This document shows, piece by piece, positions 28,590 through 37,212 of a stretch of DNA of 64,000 bases. The stretch covers positions 1 to 64,000 of the forward strand of contig NZ_PVZS01000013.1 of assembly GCF_003004785.1 (NCBI RefSeq), written 5' to 3'. The notes under the pieces were generated by a model, which worked only from the letters and a program-made list of their open reading frames with translations, had not been told where the DNA came from and did no database searches. Position 1 is the stretch's first letter, and every line of letters begins with the position of its first letter. The position numbers and the translations under genes were made by a program. The stretch comes from Alsobacter soli (GTDB lineage Bacteria; Pseudomonadota; Alphaproteobacteria; Rhizobiales; Beijerinckiaceae).

Positions 28590-28853
28590 TCAGCGTTTGT
28601 CGCCGCCCTTGCCCACCGTATGCGTATGGTGGTGGATGTTTCCCTGCGCGTCCCGGTATTCACGGGACTTCAGGTCGGACGACTCGCTCGATCCGCGGGA
28701 GGAATGGCTCGAAGACTGGGGGCCGCTGGCCTTGGACCCGCCGCTGGCGTGCGAGCTATGCGACCCGCCCTTGTTATCCTTGGTGTGCGAGTAAGGCTCC
28801 TGCGTGCTCTTGTGCGGATGCTTGCCGGCGCCTTGCTGTCCACTGTTGGCCAT
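28590..28853 (-). CDS. Small hydrophilic Ser/His/Lys/Gly-rich protein
   Basis: 87 residues from ATG 28853, which has AGAGGAG upstream. The sequence (MANSGQQGAGKHPHKSTQEP onwards) has no hydrophobic core, many Ser, His, Lys and Gly, and ends in GNIHHHTHTVGKGGDKR. It is predicted to be disordered. The HHHTH cluster could bind metal. No family is recognised with certainty; it resembles small stress-associated hydrophilic proteins in general character only. It lies directly upstream of the ArsR-family gene on the same strand. Confidence 0.65.
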   Translation of the reverse strand: MANSGQQGAGKHPHKSTQEPYSHTKDNKGGSHSSHASGGSKASGPQSSSHSSRGSSESSDLKSREYRDAQGNIHHHTHTVGKGGDKR

Positions 28854-29002
28854 GATGGGGCTCCTCTTTCTGCTGGCGCGACGCCGGACGCGTGAACCCG
28901 CGCCGCGGACCGGACCAACGGGCCGGGGAGCCCGATGTTCCGGCGTGCGACAGGGCGACACGGCCAGCTCGAACGCGACCTGATGCAGCGCGAAGGGGCG
29001 GC

Positions 29003-29875
29003 TCAGGCCGGTTTCGAAGACAGCGGATCGAGGCTTGCTGGCGGCACGCTGTCGTCGGGGACGAAGAAGTCGACGAAGAGGCGCTGGGTCGGATCCACCC
29101 GGTAGTGGTCGAACTCCGTCACGCCCTCGCCGGCCAGGAACGTGTCGTCGATCAGGAACTGGCCCGTGAACTCCCGCGCAGGCTTCTCGAAGATACGGTA
29201 GGCCGCATCGGCCACGATCTCAGGCGTGCGGCTGGCGCGCATGAGGCTGTCGCCGCCCAGCAGGTTCTTGACGGCGGCGGTCGCGATGGTGGTGCGCGGC
29301 CAGAGCGCATTCACGGCGATGCCTTGCTGCCTTAACTCGCCCGCCAGCCCCAGCACGCAGAGGCTCATGCCGAACTTGGCCATGGTGTAGGCAAGGTGCG
29401 GGGCGAACCACTTCTCCTTCATGTCGAGCGGCGGCGAAAGCATGAGGATGTGCGGATTGGCCGCCTTCGCCAGGTGCGGGATGGCGTATTTGGACACCAT
29501 GAACGTGCCGCGCGTGTTGATCTGGTGCATCAGATCGAAGCGCTTCATGTCGGTCTGGGTGGTAGGCGTGAGCTGGATGGCCGACGCATTGTTGACGACG
29601 ATGTCGATGCCGCCAAACGCCTCGGCCGTGCGGGTGATCGCCTCCTGCACGCTGGCCTCTTCCCTGACATCCACCACCAGCGGCAGGGCCTTCCCGCCGG
29701 CCTGCTCGATCGCGTCCGCCGCCGTATAGATGGTGCCCTCCAGCTTGGGATGAGGCTCCGTCGTCTTCGCCGCTATGGCGATGTTGGCGCCATCAGCGGC
29801 TGCCTTGAGCGCAATGGCGAGGCCTATGCCACGCGACGCCCCCGTGATGAACAATGTCTTTCCCGCCAACGACAT
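29003..29875 (-). CDS. Short-chain dehydrogenase/reductase, HSDL2-like
   Basis: 290 residues from ATG 29875, which has GGAGGG upstream (ATG 29893 is less likely). NAD(P)-binding TGASRGIGLAIA, the NNASAIQL segment, catalytic Ser in HILMLSPP and Tyr-Lys in AYTMAK are all present. The long first loop (AAKTTEPHPKLEGTIYTAAD) and the C-terminal FLIDDTFLAGEGVTEFDHY are typical of the hydroxysteroid-dehydrogenase-like-2 group. It follows the next SDR gene after 24 bases, in a unit with an acyl-CoA dehydrogenase, so it probably reduces or oxidises a lipid-derived intermediate. Confidence 0.88.
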   Translation of the reverse strand: MSLAGKTLFITGASRGIGLAIALKAAADGANIAIAAKTTEPHPKLEGTIYTAADAIEQAGGKALPLVVDVREEASVQEAITRTAEAFGGIDIVVNNASAIQLTPTTQTDMKRFDLMHQINTRGTFMVSKYAIPHLAKAANPHILMLSPPLDMKEKWFAPHLAYTMAKFGMSLCVLGLAGELRQQGIAVNALWPRTTIATAAVKNLLGGDSLMRASRTPEIVADAAYRIFEKPAREFTGQFLIDDTFLAGEGVTEFDHYRVDPTQRLFVDFFVPDDSVPPASLDPLSSKPA

Positions 29876-29899
29876 CTGGCCCTCCCCTCCCATCTTGAT

Positions 29900-30760
29900 T
29901 CAAACGGCGTGGCTCGCCGGATCGTAGCGCGGCGGCTGCCCGCCCTCCGCGTCCGTGAAGCCGTATCGACGCGCCAGGTCGGCCACGAACAGAGAGGCCC
30001 CGTTCAGGGCCCGGATCTCGGGATCAGCGGCCAACGAGGCCACGGCGCGGCCCGCATAGAGCGGGCTTTCGCCCGACTGGGCGGCCAGACCCGCCTCGAT
30101 CACCCGCTCCGTGCGGACGAAGCCTGGCGACAGATGGACGGCCGTGACCCCATGCGGCCCGAGGTCGGCGGCCATGAGTTGCGTCGCGCGCAGCACGGCG
30201 GCCTTGCCGAGGTCGAAGTAGAGATCGCCCAAAGGCGCCCCACCGCCATCGAAGCCCATGGCGACGACCAGTCCCGAACCAGTCGGGACCATCAGGGGCG
30301 CGAAGGCGCGGGTCGTGGCCAGGAGCGCGTAGGCTCCGGTGGCGAGCGCGGGCTCGAAGGGCGCCAGCGAGCGCTGGAAGAAAGGCGCGCCGAAGACCGA
30401 GCCGTCCGAATAGCGACGGCCGTCAAAGCCCTCTTCGCCGCCCCAGACGGCGCAGGCGACCAGCGCCGGCGGGCCGAAGCGGCGCGCCACATAGGCTGCG
30501 AAGTCGTAGAGCGCTTTCGGGTCGGTGTGGTCGCAGACGTAGGGAAAGCCGCGACCACCGGCCTCCTCCACGGCCTCAGCCGTGTCCTCCACAGTTTCGC
30601 GCCGGCCCTCCGTCCGGCGCCCGAAGCGGGTGGAACGGGCGCTGCAGATCACCGTGGCGCCCGCTTCCGCCAGACCCAGTGCGATCCCGCGCCCCACGCC
30701 GCGGGACGCCCCCGCAACGATGCAGAGGCGACCGGCGAGCGGTCGGGGCGGCTCGCTCAC
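29900..30760 (-). CDS. Short-chain dehydrogenase/reductase, DHRS1-like, atypical active site
   Basis: 286 residues. The N-terminal GASRGVGRGIALGLAEAGA binds the cofactor, and CSARSTRFGRRTEGRRETVE matches the loop of the DHRS1 group. Instead of YxxxK the catalytic stretch reads LYFDLGKAAVLR: Phe is four residues before the Lys and the Tyr is displaced one residue. Activity may be altered or lost. It overlaps the upstream acyl-CoA dehydrogenase gene by four bases (ATGA), showing tight coupling. Confidence 0.82.
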   Translation of the reverse strand: MSEPPRPLAGRLCIVAGASRGVGRGIALGLAEAGATVICSARSTRFGRRTEGRRETVEDTAEAVEEAGGRGFPYVCDHTDPKALYDFAAYVARRFGPPALVACAVWGGEEGFDGRRYSDGSVFGAPFFQRSLAPFEPALATGAYALLATTRAFAPLMVPTGSGLVVAMGFDGGGAPLGDLYFDLGKAAVLRATQLMAADLGPHGVTAVHLSPGFVRTERVIEAGLAAQSGESPLYAGRAVASLAADPEIRALNGASLFVADLARRYGFTDAEGGQPPRYDPASHAV

Positions 30761-32538
30761 GCGGCGAAGACCAGGGCGCCGTCCTCGACCGCGCCCGCGC
30801 CGTCCACCACTGCGCGCTCCAGGGCTGGCGCTTCCGTGGCGACCTGCTCGGCGAAGAAGCGGGCCGTCGCCACGCGAGCCGCCTGGGCATGCTCATCGCC
30901 ATTCTCGGCGCCGACCAGGCCCTTTTGCGCAAGCGAGGTCCCGCCCAGGGCCAGGCCGAAGAGCTTGAGGTAGTCCGTCGCGCCTGCGAGCGCCTCGCCG
31001 GGCCGGGCGCCCAGGGCCTCCAGCATAAAAGAGGTGGCGCGCTCGAGGCTGTCGACCGCCTCGCGCAGGCGCTCGGCGGTCTTGCCGAAGGCGGGCGCGT
31101 TGGAAGCCGCTACTTTCGCCACGACGTCGCGCATTTCGGCGATCACGCCGCGCACCGTCTCGCCGCCCGAGAGCGGCAGCTTGCGCTGGACCAGGTCGAT
31201 GGCCTGGATGCCATTGGTGCCCTCGTAGATGGTCGCGATGCGCGCATCGCGCAGGTGCTGGGCGGCGCCGGTCTCCTCCACGAAGCCCATGCCGCCATGC
31301 ACCTGGACGCCCATGGAGGCGACCTCCACGCCGATATCGGTGGAATAGGCCTTCGCGATGGGGGTCAGCAGCGCCGCGCGCTCGGACGCGGCCTTCCTGG
31401 CTGCATCCGTCGTCGCCCGATGGGCGCGGTCGAGGCCTTCAGCCACCTTGTAGCAGATGGCGCGTGAAGCCTGCGTCTGGGCGCGCATGCGCAGGAGCAT
31501 GCGGCGCACGTCCGGATGTTCCGCGATGGGGCTCATGCCCTCGCCCGTCCAGCCGGGGGCGCGCCCCTGCTTGCGCTCCTTCGCGTAGGCCAAGGCATGC
31601 TGGTAGGCCCGCTCCGCGATGGCGACGCCCTGCAGGCCCACGTTCAGGCGCGCGTTGTTCATCATGGTGAACATGCAGGCGAGGCCGCGGTTCTCCTCGC
31701 CGATGAGCCAGCCGACGGCCCCGCCGTTGTCGCCGTACACCATGGTGCAAGTGGGCGACGCGTGGATTCCGAGCTTGTGCTCGATGGAGTGACAGCGCAC
31801 GTCGTTGGGGGCTCCCAGGGAGCCGTCCTGGTTCACCAGGATCTTGGGGACCAGGAACAGGGAGATGCCGCGGGTTCCGGGGGGCGCGTCAGGCAGGCGC
31901 GCCAGCACGAGGTGGACGATGTTGTCCGTGAGGTCGTGGTCGCCGTAAGTGATGAAGATTTTCTGGCCGAAGATGCGGTAGGTCCCGTCCGGCGCGCGCT
32001 CCGCCTTGGCGCGCAGGGCGTTCAGGTCGGACCCGGCCTGCGGCTCGGTGAGGTTCATGGTGCCCATCCACTCGCCGGAGACGAGCTTGGCGAGGTAGGT
32101 CTCCTTCAGGCGCTCCGAACCGTGCGTGGTCAGCGCCTCGATGGCGCCGGCCGTGAGCAGCGGGCCGAGCGCGAAGGCGAAGGAGGCCGAGTTCCACATC
32201 TCGACGCAGGCCGCCTGGACCAGCTGCGGCAAGCCCTGGCCGCCGAACTCCGGATCCGCGGTCAGGCCGTTCCAGCCGGCCTCGGCCCAGGCCATGTAAG
32301 CCTCGCGCCAACCGGGCGGCGTCGTCACGCGGCCGTTCTCCAGGCGCGAGCCGATCTTGTCGCCAACCGTGTTGAGGGGGGCGATGACATCGTTGGCGAA
32401 CTTGCCCGCTTCCTCCAGGATCGCGCCCGCCATGCCGCCCTCGAGCTCGGGCGCGAGGCCATCGGCCGAGAGGCGGTCCAGGCCGGCCACGTGGCGGAGC
32501 GTGAACAGCATGTCCTCGACAGGGGCGCGGTAGGTCAT
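30757..32538 (-). CDS. Acyl-CoA dehydrogenase, long (FadE5-like) form
   Basis: FAD-dependent dehydrogenase of fatty acyl-CoA, 593 residues, with an extra C-terminal domain beyond the usual 380-residue core. Motifs: EFGGQGLPQLVQAACVEMWN, MNLTEPQAGSDLNALRAKAE, IFITYGDHDLTDNIVHLVLA, HGGMGFVEETGAAQHLRDAR and the catalytic Glu in IATIYEGTNGIQAIDL. The N-terminal MTYRAPVEDMLFTL is typical. It heads a three-gene minus-strand unit with two SDR genes and is divergent from the Sua5 gene. Confidence 0.92.
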   Translation of the reverse strand: MTYRAPVEDMLFTLRHVAGLDRLSADGLAPELEGGMAGAILEEAGKFANDVIAPLNTVGDKIGSRLENGRVTTPPGWREAYMAWAEAGWNGLTADPEFGGQGLPQLVQAACVEMWNSASFAFALGPLLTAGAIEALTTHGSERLKETYLAKLVSGEWMGTMNLTEPQAGSDLNALRAKAERAPDGTYRIFGQKIFITYGDHDLTDNIVHLVLARLPDAPPGTRGISLFLVPKILVNQDGSLGAPNDVRCHSIEHKLGIHASPTCTMVYGDNGGAVGWLIGEENRGLACMFTMMNNARLNVGLQGVAIAERAYQHALAYAKERKQGRAPGWTGEGMSPIAEHPDVRRMLLRMRAQTQASRAICYKVAEGLDRAHRATTDAARKAASERAALLTPIAKAYSTDIGVEVASMGVQVHGGMGFVEETGAAQHLRDARIATIYEGTNGIQAIDLVQRKLPLSGGETVRGVIAEMRDVVAKVAASNAPAFGKTAERLREAVDSLERATSFMLEALGARPGEALAGATDYLKLFGLALGGTSLAQKGLVGAENGDEHAQAARVATARFFAEQVATEAPALERAVVDGAGAVEDGALVFAA

Positions 32539-32668
32539 CGATCAGTTCTCCATGCGCGGAAGCGGGCTCGGAACGCCACGCGTTGGCGCGCATCATAGTG
32601 TGCGTGCTAAGCGAAGCCGACTGAGAAATCTGGCGCATTGACCGCGCCTGCCGGAGCATAGTTTAGAC

Positions 32669-33679
32669 GTGAACGATCAGGGATCAAGCCGCCGTGCGAC
32701 GGTCCGCATCGCGCCCGACGTGGCCGGACTCGAAGAGGCCGCCGCCATCCTGCGTGCGGGCGGGCTCGTCGCTTTCCCGACGGAGACGGTCTACGGCCTC
32801 GGCGCGGACGCCACAAACGGCGAAGCGGTCGCGGGAATCTACGCGGCCAAGGAGCGGCCCAGCTTCAATCCCCTGATCGCGCATGTGCCGGACCTCGCCG
32901 CGGCGCAGCGCCAAGGCGTCTTCAACGAAGCCGCGCTCGCGCTCGCCCAGGCGTTCTGGCCAGGGCCGCTGACGCTGGTGGTTCCGAAAGCGGTGGGGTG
33001 CGCCGTGTCGGATCTCGCCACCGCCGGGTTGGACAGCGTGGCGCTGCGCGTGCCTGCCCATCCGGTGGCGCATGCGCTCCTGGAGAAGGTCGGCCGGCCC
33101 GTATCCGCACCCTCCGCCAACCGCTCGGGGCGCGTCAGCCCGACCGCGCCAGAGCATGTGCTTGGCGACCTCGACGGGCGAATTGACGCGGTGGTCATGG
33201 CCGGGCCGACGGCCGTCGGCGTCGAATCGACCATCGTGTCGTGCCTGGGCGAGCAGCCGGCCCTGCTGCGTCCCGGCGGCGTGGCGCGCCAGGACCTTGA
33301 GCGCGTCCTGGGGCAGCCCCTGGCCGAAGCGCCCCACCATGGTGGCGAGCAGCGAGGAGACGCGCCGCTGGCGCCGGGGATGCTGGCGTCCCACTACGCC
33401 CCGAACGCAGGCGTGCGGCTCGACGCATCGCATGTGGAGCCGGGCGAGGCTGCGCTGTTGTTCGGAAGCAGCCCTGTCGAGGGGATCGAGGCGGCCCGCA
33501 AGGCGCTGAACCTGAGCCCCTCCGGGGACCTGGCGGAAGCCGCCGCGAACCTCTTCGCCATGATGCGGCGACTGGACGAGAGCGGCGCCCCCACGATGGC
33601 GGTGGCGCCAATTCCGGAATGGGGACTGGGGGAAGCGATCAACGATCGGTTGCGTCGCGCCGCGGCGCCGCGGGGCTGA
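32669..33679 (+). CDS. L-threonylcarbamoyladenylate synthase, Sua5 type
   Basis: Forms threonylcarbamoyl-AMP from Thr, bicarbonate and ATP for t6A at position 37 of ANN-decoding tRNAs. 336 residues from GTG 32669. The YrdC domain (about 1-205) shows LVAFPTETVYGLGADATN, IYAAKERPSFNPLIAHV, WPGPLTLVV and PVSAPSANRSGRVSPT. A linker (APGMLASHYAPN) leads into the Sua5 domain. This is the long two-domain form (Sua5) rather than TsaC alone. Confidence 0.93.
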   Translation: MNDQGSSRRATVRIAPDVAGLEEAAAILRAGGLVAFPTETVYGLGADATNGEAVAGIYAAKERPSFNPLIAHVPDLAAAQRQGVFNEAALALAQAFWPGPLTLVVPKAVGCAVSDLATAGLDSVALRVPAHPVAHALLEKVGRPVSAPSANRSGRVSPTAPEHVLGDLDGRIDAVVMAGPTAVGVESTIVSCLGEQPALLRPGGVARQDLERVLGQPLAEAPHHGGEQRGDAPLAPGMLASHYAPNAGVRLDASHVEPGEAALLFGSSPVEGIEAARKALNLSPSGDLAEAAANLFAMMRRLDESGAPTMAVAPIPEWGLGEAINDRLRRAAAPRG

Positions 33680-33905
33680 TCGTCAGAGCCCAACCGCGGA
33701 CATGCGCTTGCCGGTCTCCGAGCAGCGGCCTGTCACCAGGGCGAGCAATCTCCCGCCGAGGCCATGGCCGGCGCAAGCTCCGGCCTGACTCGCGCCGGAT
33801 CGGGATGCGCGGCGCCCGCCGGCGGCCCGTCCGAGAGCGCCGTCAGCCGGCGCGAACGTCGCAGTTTGATTTCTCGTTTTTGTCATTGAGTCTGTCCAAA
33901 GCATA

Positions 33906-33932
33906 AGCCGCCCCGACAGGATCGGGACGGCT
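33906..33932. terminator. Terminator-like hairpin between the Sua5 gene and doxX
   Basis: Arms AAGCCGCCCCGA and TCGGGACGGCTT with one mismatch and a five-base loop, flanked by T on both strands. It sits between convergent genes, 21 bases from the doxX stop codon, and could serve both. The rest of the 273-base gap shows nothing recognisable. Confidence 0.65.
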
Positions 33933-33952
33933 TTCATGCTGCTCCATATAGC

Positions 33953-34384
33953 TCAGGCGGGCTGGGCGGCAAGCCTCGCGGAGCGCGGCAGCGTGGTGGG
34001 GCGGAGCGCCAGGGCGCCGTCGCCGCCAAGGACGATCGTGAGGCCGGCGATCACGAGGAACGCCGGGTACTCCCACCCGCCGTTCGCGGCGGTGAAGAGC
34101 CAGCCGTTGCCCGCATGGACCGAGAGCGCGCCGAGCAGGACCGGGGTGAGCACGAGCGCCACGGCCCGGGAATAGACGCCCAGGATCAGCGCCACGCCGC
34201 CAAAGGTCTCAAGCAGGATGACCGGAAGGGCCATGAACGACGGCATGCCGACCTGGGCCAGAAAGCCGGCGAAGCCGGGAACCGTGAACACGAAGACCTT
34301 CAGGGCGGCGTGGGCGATGAACATGACGCCGAGCGCGAGGCGCAGCAGCAACAGGGCGTAGGGGGCGGTGCGGGTGTCGACCAT
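33953..34384 (-). CDS. DoxX family membrane protein
   Basis: 143 residues from ATG 34384, which has AAGGA eight bases upstream; the longer open frame overlaps the divergent regulator. Four hydrophobic segments with the family core LLLRLALGVMFIAHAALKVF, GMPSFMALPVILLETFGGVA and GALSVHAGNGWLF. DoxX-family proteins are small quinone-associated or redox-linked membrane proteins. The divergent LysR-type gene 121 bases away probably controls it. Confidence 0.9.
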   Translation of the reverse strand: MVDTRTAPYALLLLRLALGVMFIAHAALKVFVFTVPGFAGFLAQVGMPSFMALPVILLETFGGVALILGVYSRAVALVLTPVLLGALSVHAGNGWLFTAANGGWEYPAFLVIAGLTIVLGGDGALALRPTTLPRSARLAAQPA

Positions 34385-34505
34385 CGGGGTGATCCTTCGG
34401 GGTCTGCCCGGAGCGGCCGGGCGGCTTGCGATGGCGAGATCCTGCTCTTCTCTTTTCCGCAAATCCATGAGACAAGCAGAAAGAAATACTTTGCAGGGGC
34501 GCAAT

Positions 34506-35426
34506 GTGAGCTCGATCCCGTGGGATGACTTCCGCCTGGTCAAGGCCATCGCGGACACCCGCTCGCTGACCGGGGCGGCCGAGGCCTTGGGCGTGAATCA
34601 CTCCACGGTCTTCCGCAGACTGGCGGAAATCGAAAAGCGGGTTGGCCTGTCCCTGTTCGAGCGGCATCGCACCGGCTACGGCCTGACCCCAGCCGGCGAG
34701 GAGATGGCGGCCCTCGCCGAGCGCATGGACCGGGACGTCACCGCCTTCTCCCGCAAGCTGGCCGGGCAGGCCCTGACGCCCTCGGGCGAGGTGAGGGTCA
34801 CGACGAACGATACGCTGCTGGTGCACCTGCTGATGCCGGTAATCGCGCAGTTCCGGCGCAACTACCCCGACATCCGCGTCGACATGGTGCTATCCAACCA
34901 GGCCCTGAACCTCTCCAAGCGCGACGCCGACATCGCGGTGCGGGCCACGGACAGCCCGCCGGAGACGTTGGTCGGACGCCGGGCGGCGAGCATCGTTTGG
35001 GCGGTCTACGGGAGGCGCGTCGATTTTCCTGAGGCGACGCCGGCCGAGCCCATCGACGAGGAGCAACTCTACGACCGCTACTGGGTCTCGCTCGGCGACC
35101 AGTTCGGGCATCTGAAGGCGGCGCGCTACGTCCGCGACCACGTGCCGGCCGAGCGGGTGGCGATCAAGATCAACACGGTGCTCGGGCTCACGGAGGCGGT
35201 GGCCGAGGGCATCGGCGTGGGGCCCCTGCCCTGCTTCATCGCCGACCGGAGGCCAGACCTCGTGCGCCTCACCATGCTCAACCCGGATTTCTCAGCGGGC
35301 CTTTGGCTGCTCACCCACCCGGACCTTCGCGCTTCCCCGAGGGTGCGCGCCTTCCTGGACACCGCCGCCGCGGAGATCGTCAAAATGCGCGCATTGCTGG
35401 AAGGGGACCGCCCCTGGGTTGGTTGA
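34506..35426 (+). CDS. LysR-family transcriptional regulator
   Basis: 306 residues from GTG 34506 (MSSIPWDDFRLVKAIADT); ATG 34467 would add 13. The N-terminal helix-turn-helix is SLTGAAEALGVNHSTVFRRL, followed by EIEKRVGLSLFERHRTGYGL. The C-terminal ligand-binding domain runs from about residue 90. By position it is the likely activator or repressor of the divergent doxX gene. Confidence 0.9.
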   Translation: MSSIPWDDFRLVKAIADTRSLTGAAEALGVNHSTVFRRLAEIEKRVGLSLFERHRTGYGLTPAGEEMAALAERMDRDVTAFSRKLAGQALTPSGEVRVTTNDTLLVHLLMPVIAQFRRNYPDIRVDMVLSNQALNLSKRDADIAVRATDSPPETLVGRRAASIVWAVYGRRVDFPEATPAEPIDEEQLYDRYWVSLGDQFGHLKAARYVRDHVPAERVAIKINTVLGLTEAVAEGIGVGPLPCFIADRRPDLVRLTMLNPDFSAGLWLLTHPDLRASPRVRAFLDTAAAEIVKMRALLEGDRPWVG

Positions 35427-35480
35427 GCGGCGTCCGTCTCAAGCTTAGCCTCAGCTTTCGCAGGCGACTGAGGCTAGCTC

Positions 35481-35873
35481 ATGAAACTCCCGTTTTGGAT
35501 TCCCGCTTTTCTCGGCTTGGCCGCTTGCAACACGGTAGGCTCTGGCGCGATCCCGAAGGCCATTCCCGAGGGCGTCCCTCGAAAAATCAATACTTACTAC
35601 TCCATTAACCAAGATTGCACAGCCGATCCGGGGATCTTGGGACGGGTTGTAGTGGCGCCGGAGAACGGCCGAGTAAGCTTCCGTCCTGGAGCGGACTACC
35701 CATCCTATCCGCGCACAAACTCCCGCTATCGGTGCAATCTGAAAAAGGCGCCATCGGTGCAGCTTTGGTATACGCCGAATCCCGGTTTCCGGGGGTCGGA
35801 CTCGACTATCGTCGAGGCGCTTTACCCGGACGGCACCGTGATCAAGCGCACCTTCACGATCGACGTGCGCTGA
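35481..35873 (+). CDS. Hypothetical lipoprotein with an Ig-like strand pattern
   Basis: 130 residues. The N-terminus MKLPFWIPAFLGLAACN is a lipoprotein signal with the lipobox LAAC, Cys16. The C-terminal half (SVQLWYTPNPGFRGSDSTIV, then EALYPDGTVIKRTFTIDVR) resembles the last strands of bacterial Ig-like or cadherin-like domains, where YxPxxGFxGxD is a known pattern. Codon choice and base composition are less GC-rich than in its neighbours. No partner is apparent. Likely anchored to the inner leaflet of the outer membrane. Confidence 0.75.
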   Translation: MKLPFWIPAFLGLAACNTVGSGAIPKAIPEGVPRKINTYYSINQDCTADPGILGRVVVAPENGRVSFRPGADYPSYPRTNSRYRCNLKKAPSVQLWYTPNPGFRGSDSTIVEALYPDGTVIKRTFTIDVR

Positions 35874-35876
35874 ACA

Positions 35877-37193
35877 CTATCCCTCGAGCGGCTCTGTCCT
35901 GACGATCTCGATGCCGAAGCCGGCGAGCCCGACGTAGGATCGCGGGGTGGAGGACAGGTTCACGATGGAGCTGACGTCGAGGTCGCGCAGGATCTGCGCG
36001 CCGAGGCCCACTTCGCGCCATTGGCGCTGGCGGGCGGCCTCGGAGGGCGACAGGTCGGTTTCGAGTTCCTGGAGCGGCACGCCGGCAGTGCCGTCGCGCA
36101 GGTAGACCAGGACGCCCCGGCCGGCCTGCTTGAACCGCTGCAAGGCGCCGTGGATCGCCTTGCCCCCGCCGAAGGTGTCCGCAATGACATTGGCGCGGTG
36201 CAGGCGCGTGGTCATGTTGCGGCCATCTCCAATAGGGCCATACACGAAGGCGAAGTGGTGCACGGGGTCGTAGGGCGTGACGTAGGCGTAGCCGGTCAGT
36301 TCTCCGATCTCGGTCTTGACCGGGAACGTCGCCACACGCTCCACCAGCTTCTCGCGGCCCTGGCGGTAGGCGATCATGTCCGCCACAGAGATGCGCTTGA
36401 GCTTGTGCTGCTCGGCGAAGGCCTCGATCTGCGGGCCGCGCATCACGGTGCCGTCATCATTGGCGAGTTCACAGATGACGCCAACCGGGGGTAGCCCGGC
36501 GAGCTTGCAGAGATCCACCGCGGCTTCCGTATGGCCCGAGCGCATGAGCACGCCGCCGTCCTTTGCGATCAACGGAAATACGTGGCCGGGGCGGACGAAA
36601 TCGGCCGGACCCATGTTGCCGTTGGCGAGGGCGCGGACGGTGTTGGACCGCTGCTCGGCCGAGATGCCGGTTGTGAGGCCGTGGCGGACGTCGACGGTCA
36701 CCGTGAAGGCGGTGCCCAGCGGCGCGTCGTTGCTGGCGACCATCGGGGCGAGATTGAGCCGGCGCGCCTCGTCGCTGGTCAGCGGAGCGCAGACGATGCC
36801 GCAGGTGTTGCGGATGATGAAGGCCATCTTCTCCGGCGTGCACAGAGAGGCGGCGCAGATCAGGTCGCCCTCGTTCTCACGGTCGTCGTCGTCCGTGACG
36901 ATGACGATTTCGCCGCGCGCGAGCGCCTCGATGGCTTCTGTGACCGAATGGGACATGGCGCGCTCCTGGGAAGAGGCGGTCGGCAGGACCGTGGGCAGGT
37001 CGATGAAGTCGTTGGGGGTCACCGCGCCCCGGGTGGCGCGGGAAATGAGCTCGGCCGTTTCGCGCGACATCCAGGCGGCGTCATTGTTGCAGAGCTGGGT
37101 CACTGCAGCGGGCGAAACGCCGATTCGCTGCGCAAACACGTTGCGGGGGACGCCCTGGGCACGGAGCCAGTCTGCCAGCTTCATTCCTTCCAT
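35877..37193 (-). CDS. ribB: 3,4-dihydroxy-2-butanone-4-phosphate synthase with N-terminal HTH and degenerate RibA domain
   Basis: 438 residues. Residues 4-62 form a helix-turn-helix domain (VFAQRIGVSPAAVTQLCNND). Residues 80-285 are RibB, making dihydroxybutanone phosphate for riboflavin, with the catalytic acidic loop TDDDDRENEGDLICAA, TTGISAEQRSNTVRAL and FVRPGHVFPL. Residues 290-438 align with GTP cyclohydrolase II, but the zinc cysteines of the family motif are absent (MTTRLHRANVIADTFGGGKA stands there), so RibA activity is not expected. A start at Met80 would give plain RibB, but the whole frame is open and coding in character. It follows aroC after 58 bases. Confidence 0.93.
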   Translation of the reverse strand: MEGMKLADWLRAQGVPRNVFAQRIGVSPAAVTQLCNNDAAWMSRETAELISRATRGAVTPNDFIDLPTVLPTASSQERAMSHSVTEAIEALARGEIVIVTDDDDRENEGDLICAASLCTPEKMAFIIRNTCGIVCAPLTSDEARRLNLAPMVASNDAPLGTAFTVTVDVRHGLTTGISAEQRSNTVRALANGNMGPADFVRPGHVFPLIAKDGGVLMRSGHTEAAVDLCKLAGLPPVGVICELANDDGTVMRGPQIEAFAEQHKLKRISVADMIAYRQGREKLVERVATFPVKTEIGELTGYAYVTPYDPVHHFAFVYGPIGDGRNMTTRLHRANVIADTFGGGKAIHGALQRFKQAGRGVLVYLRDGTAGVPLQELETDLSPSEAARQRQWREVGLGAQILRDLDVSSIVNLSSTPRSYVGLAGFGIEIVRTEPLEG

Positions 37194-37212
37194 CTAGCCC
37201 GAGCGGGAATTC

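Noticed and set aside
33683-33937. An 84-residue minus-strand open frame after the Sua5 gene
   Set aside because: It runs through the terminator hairpin, has no ribosome site and no family pattern.
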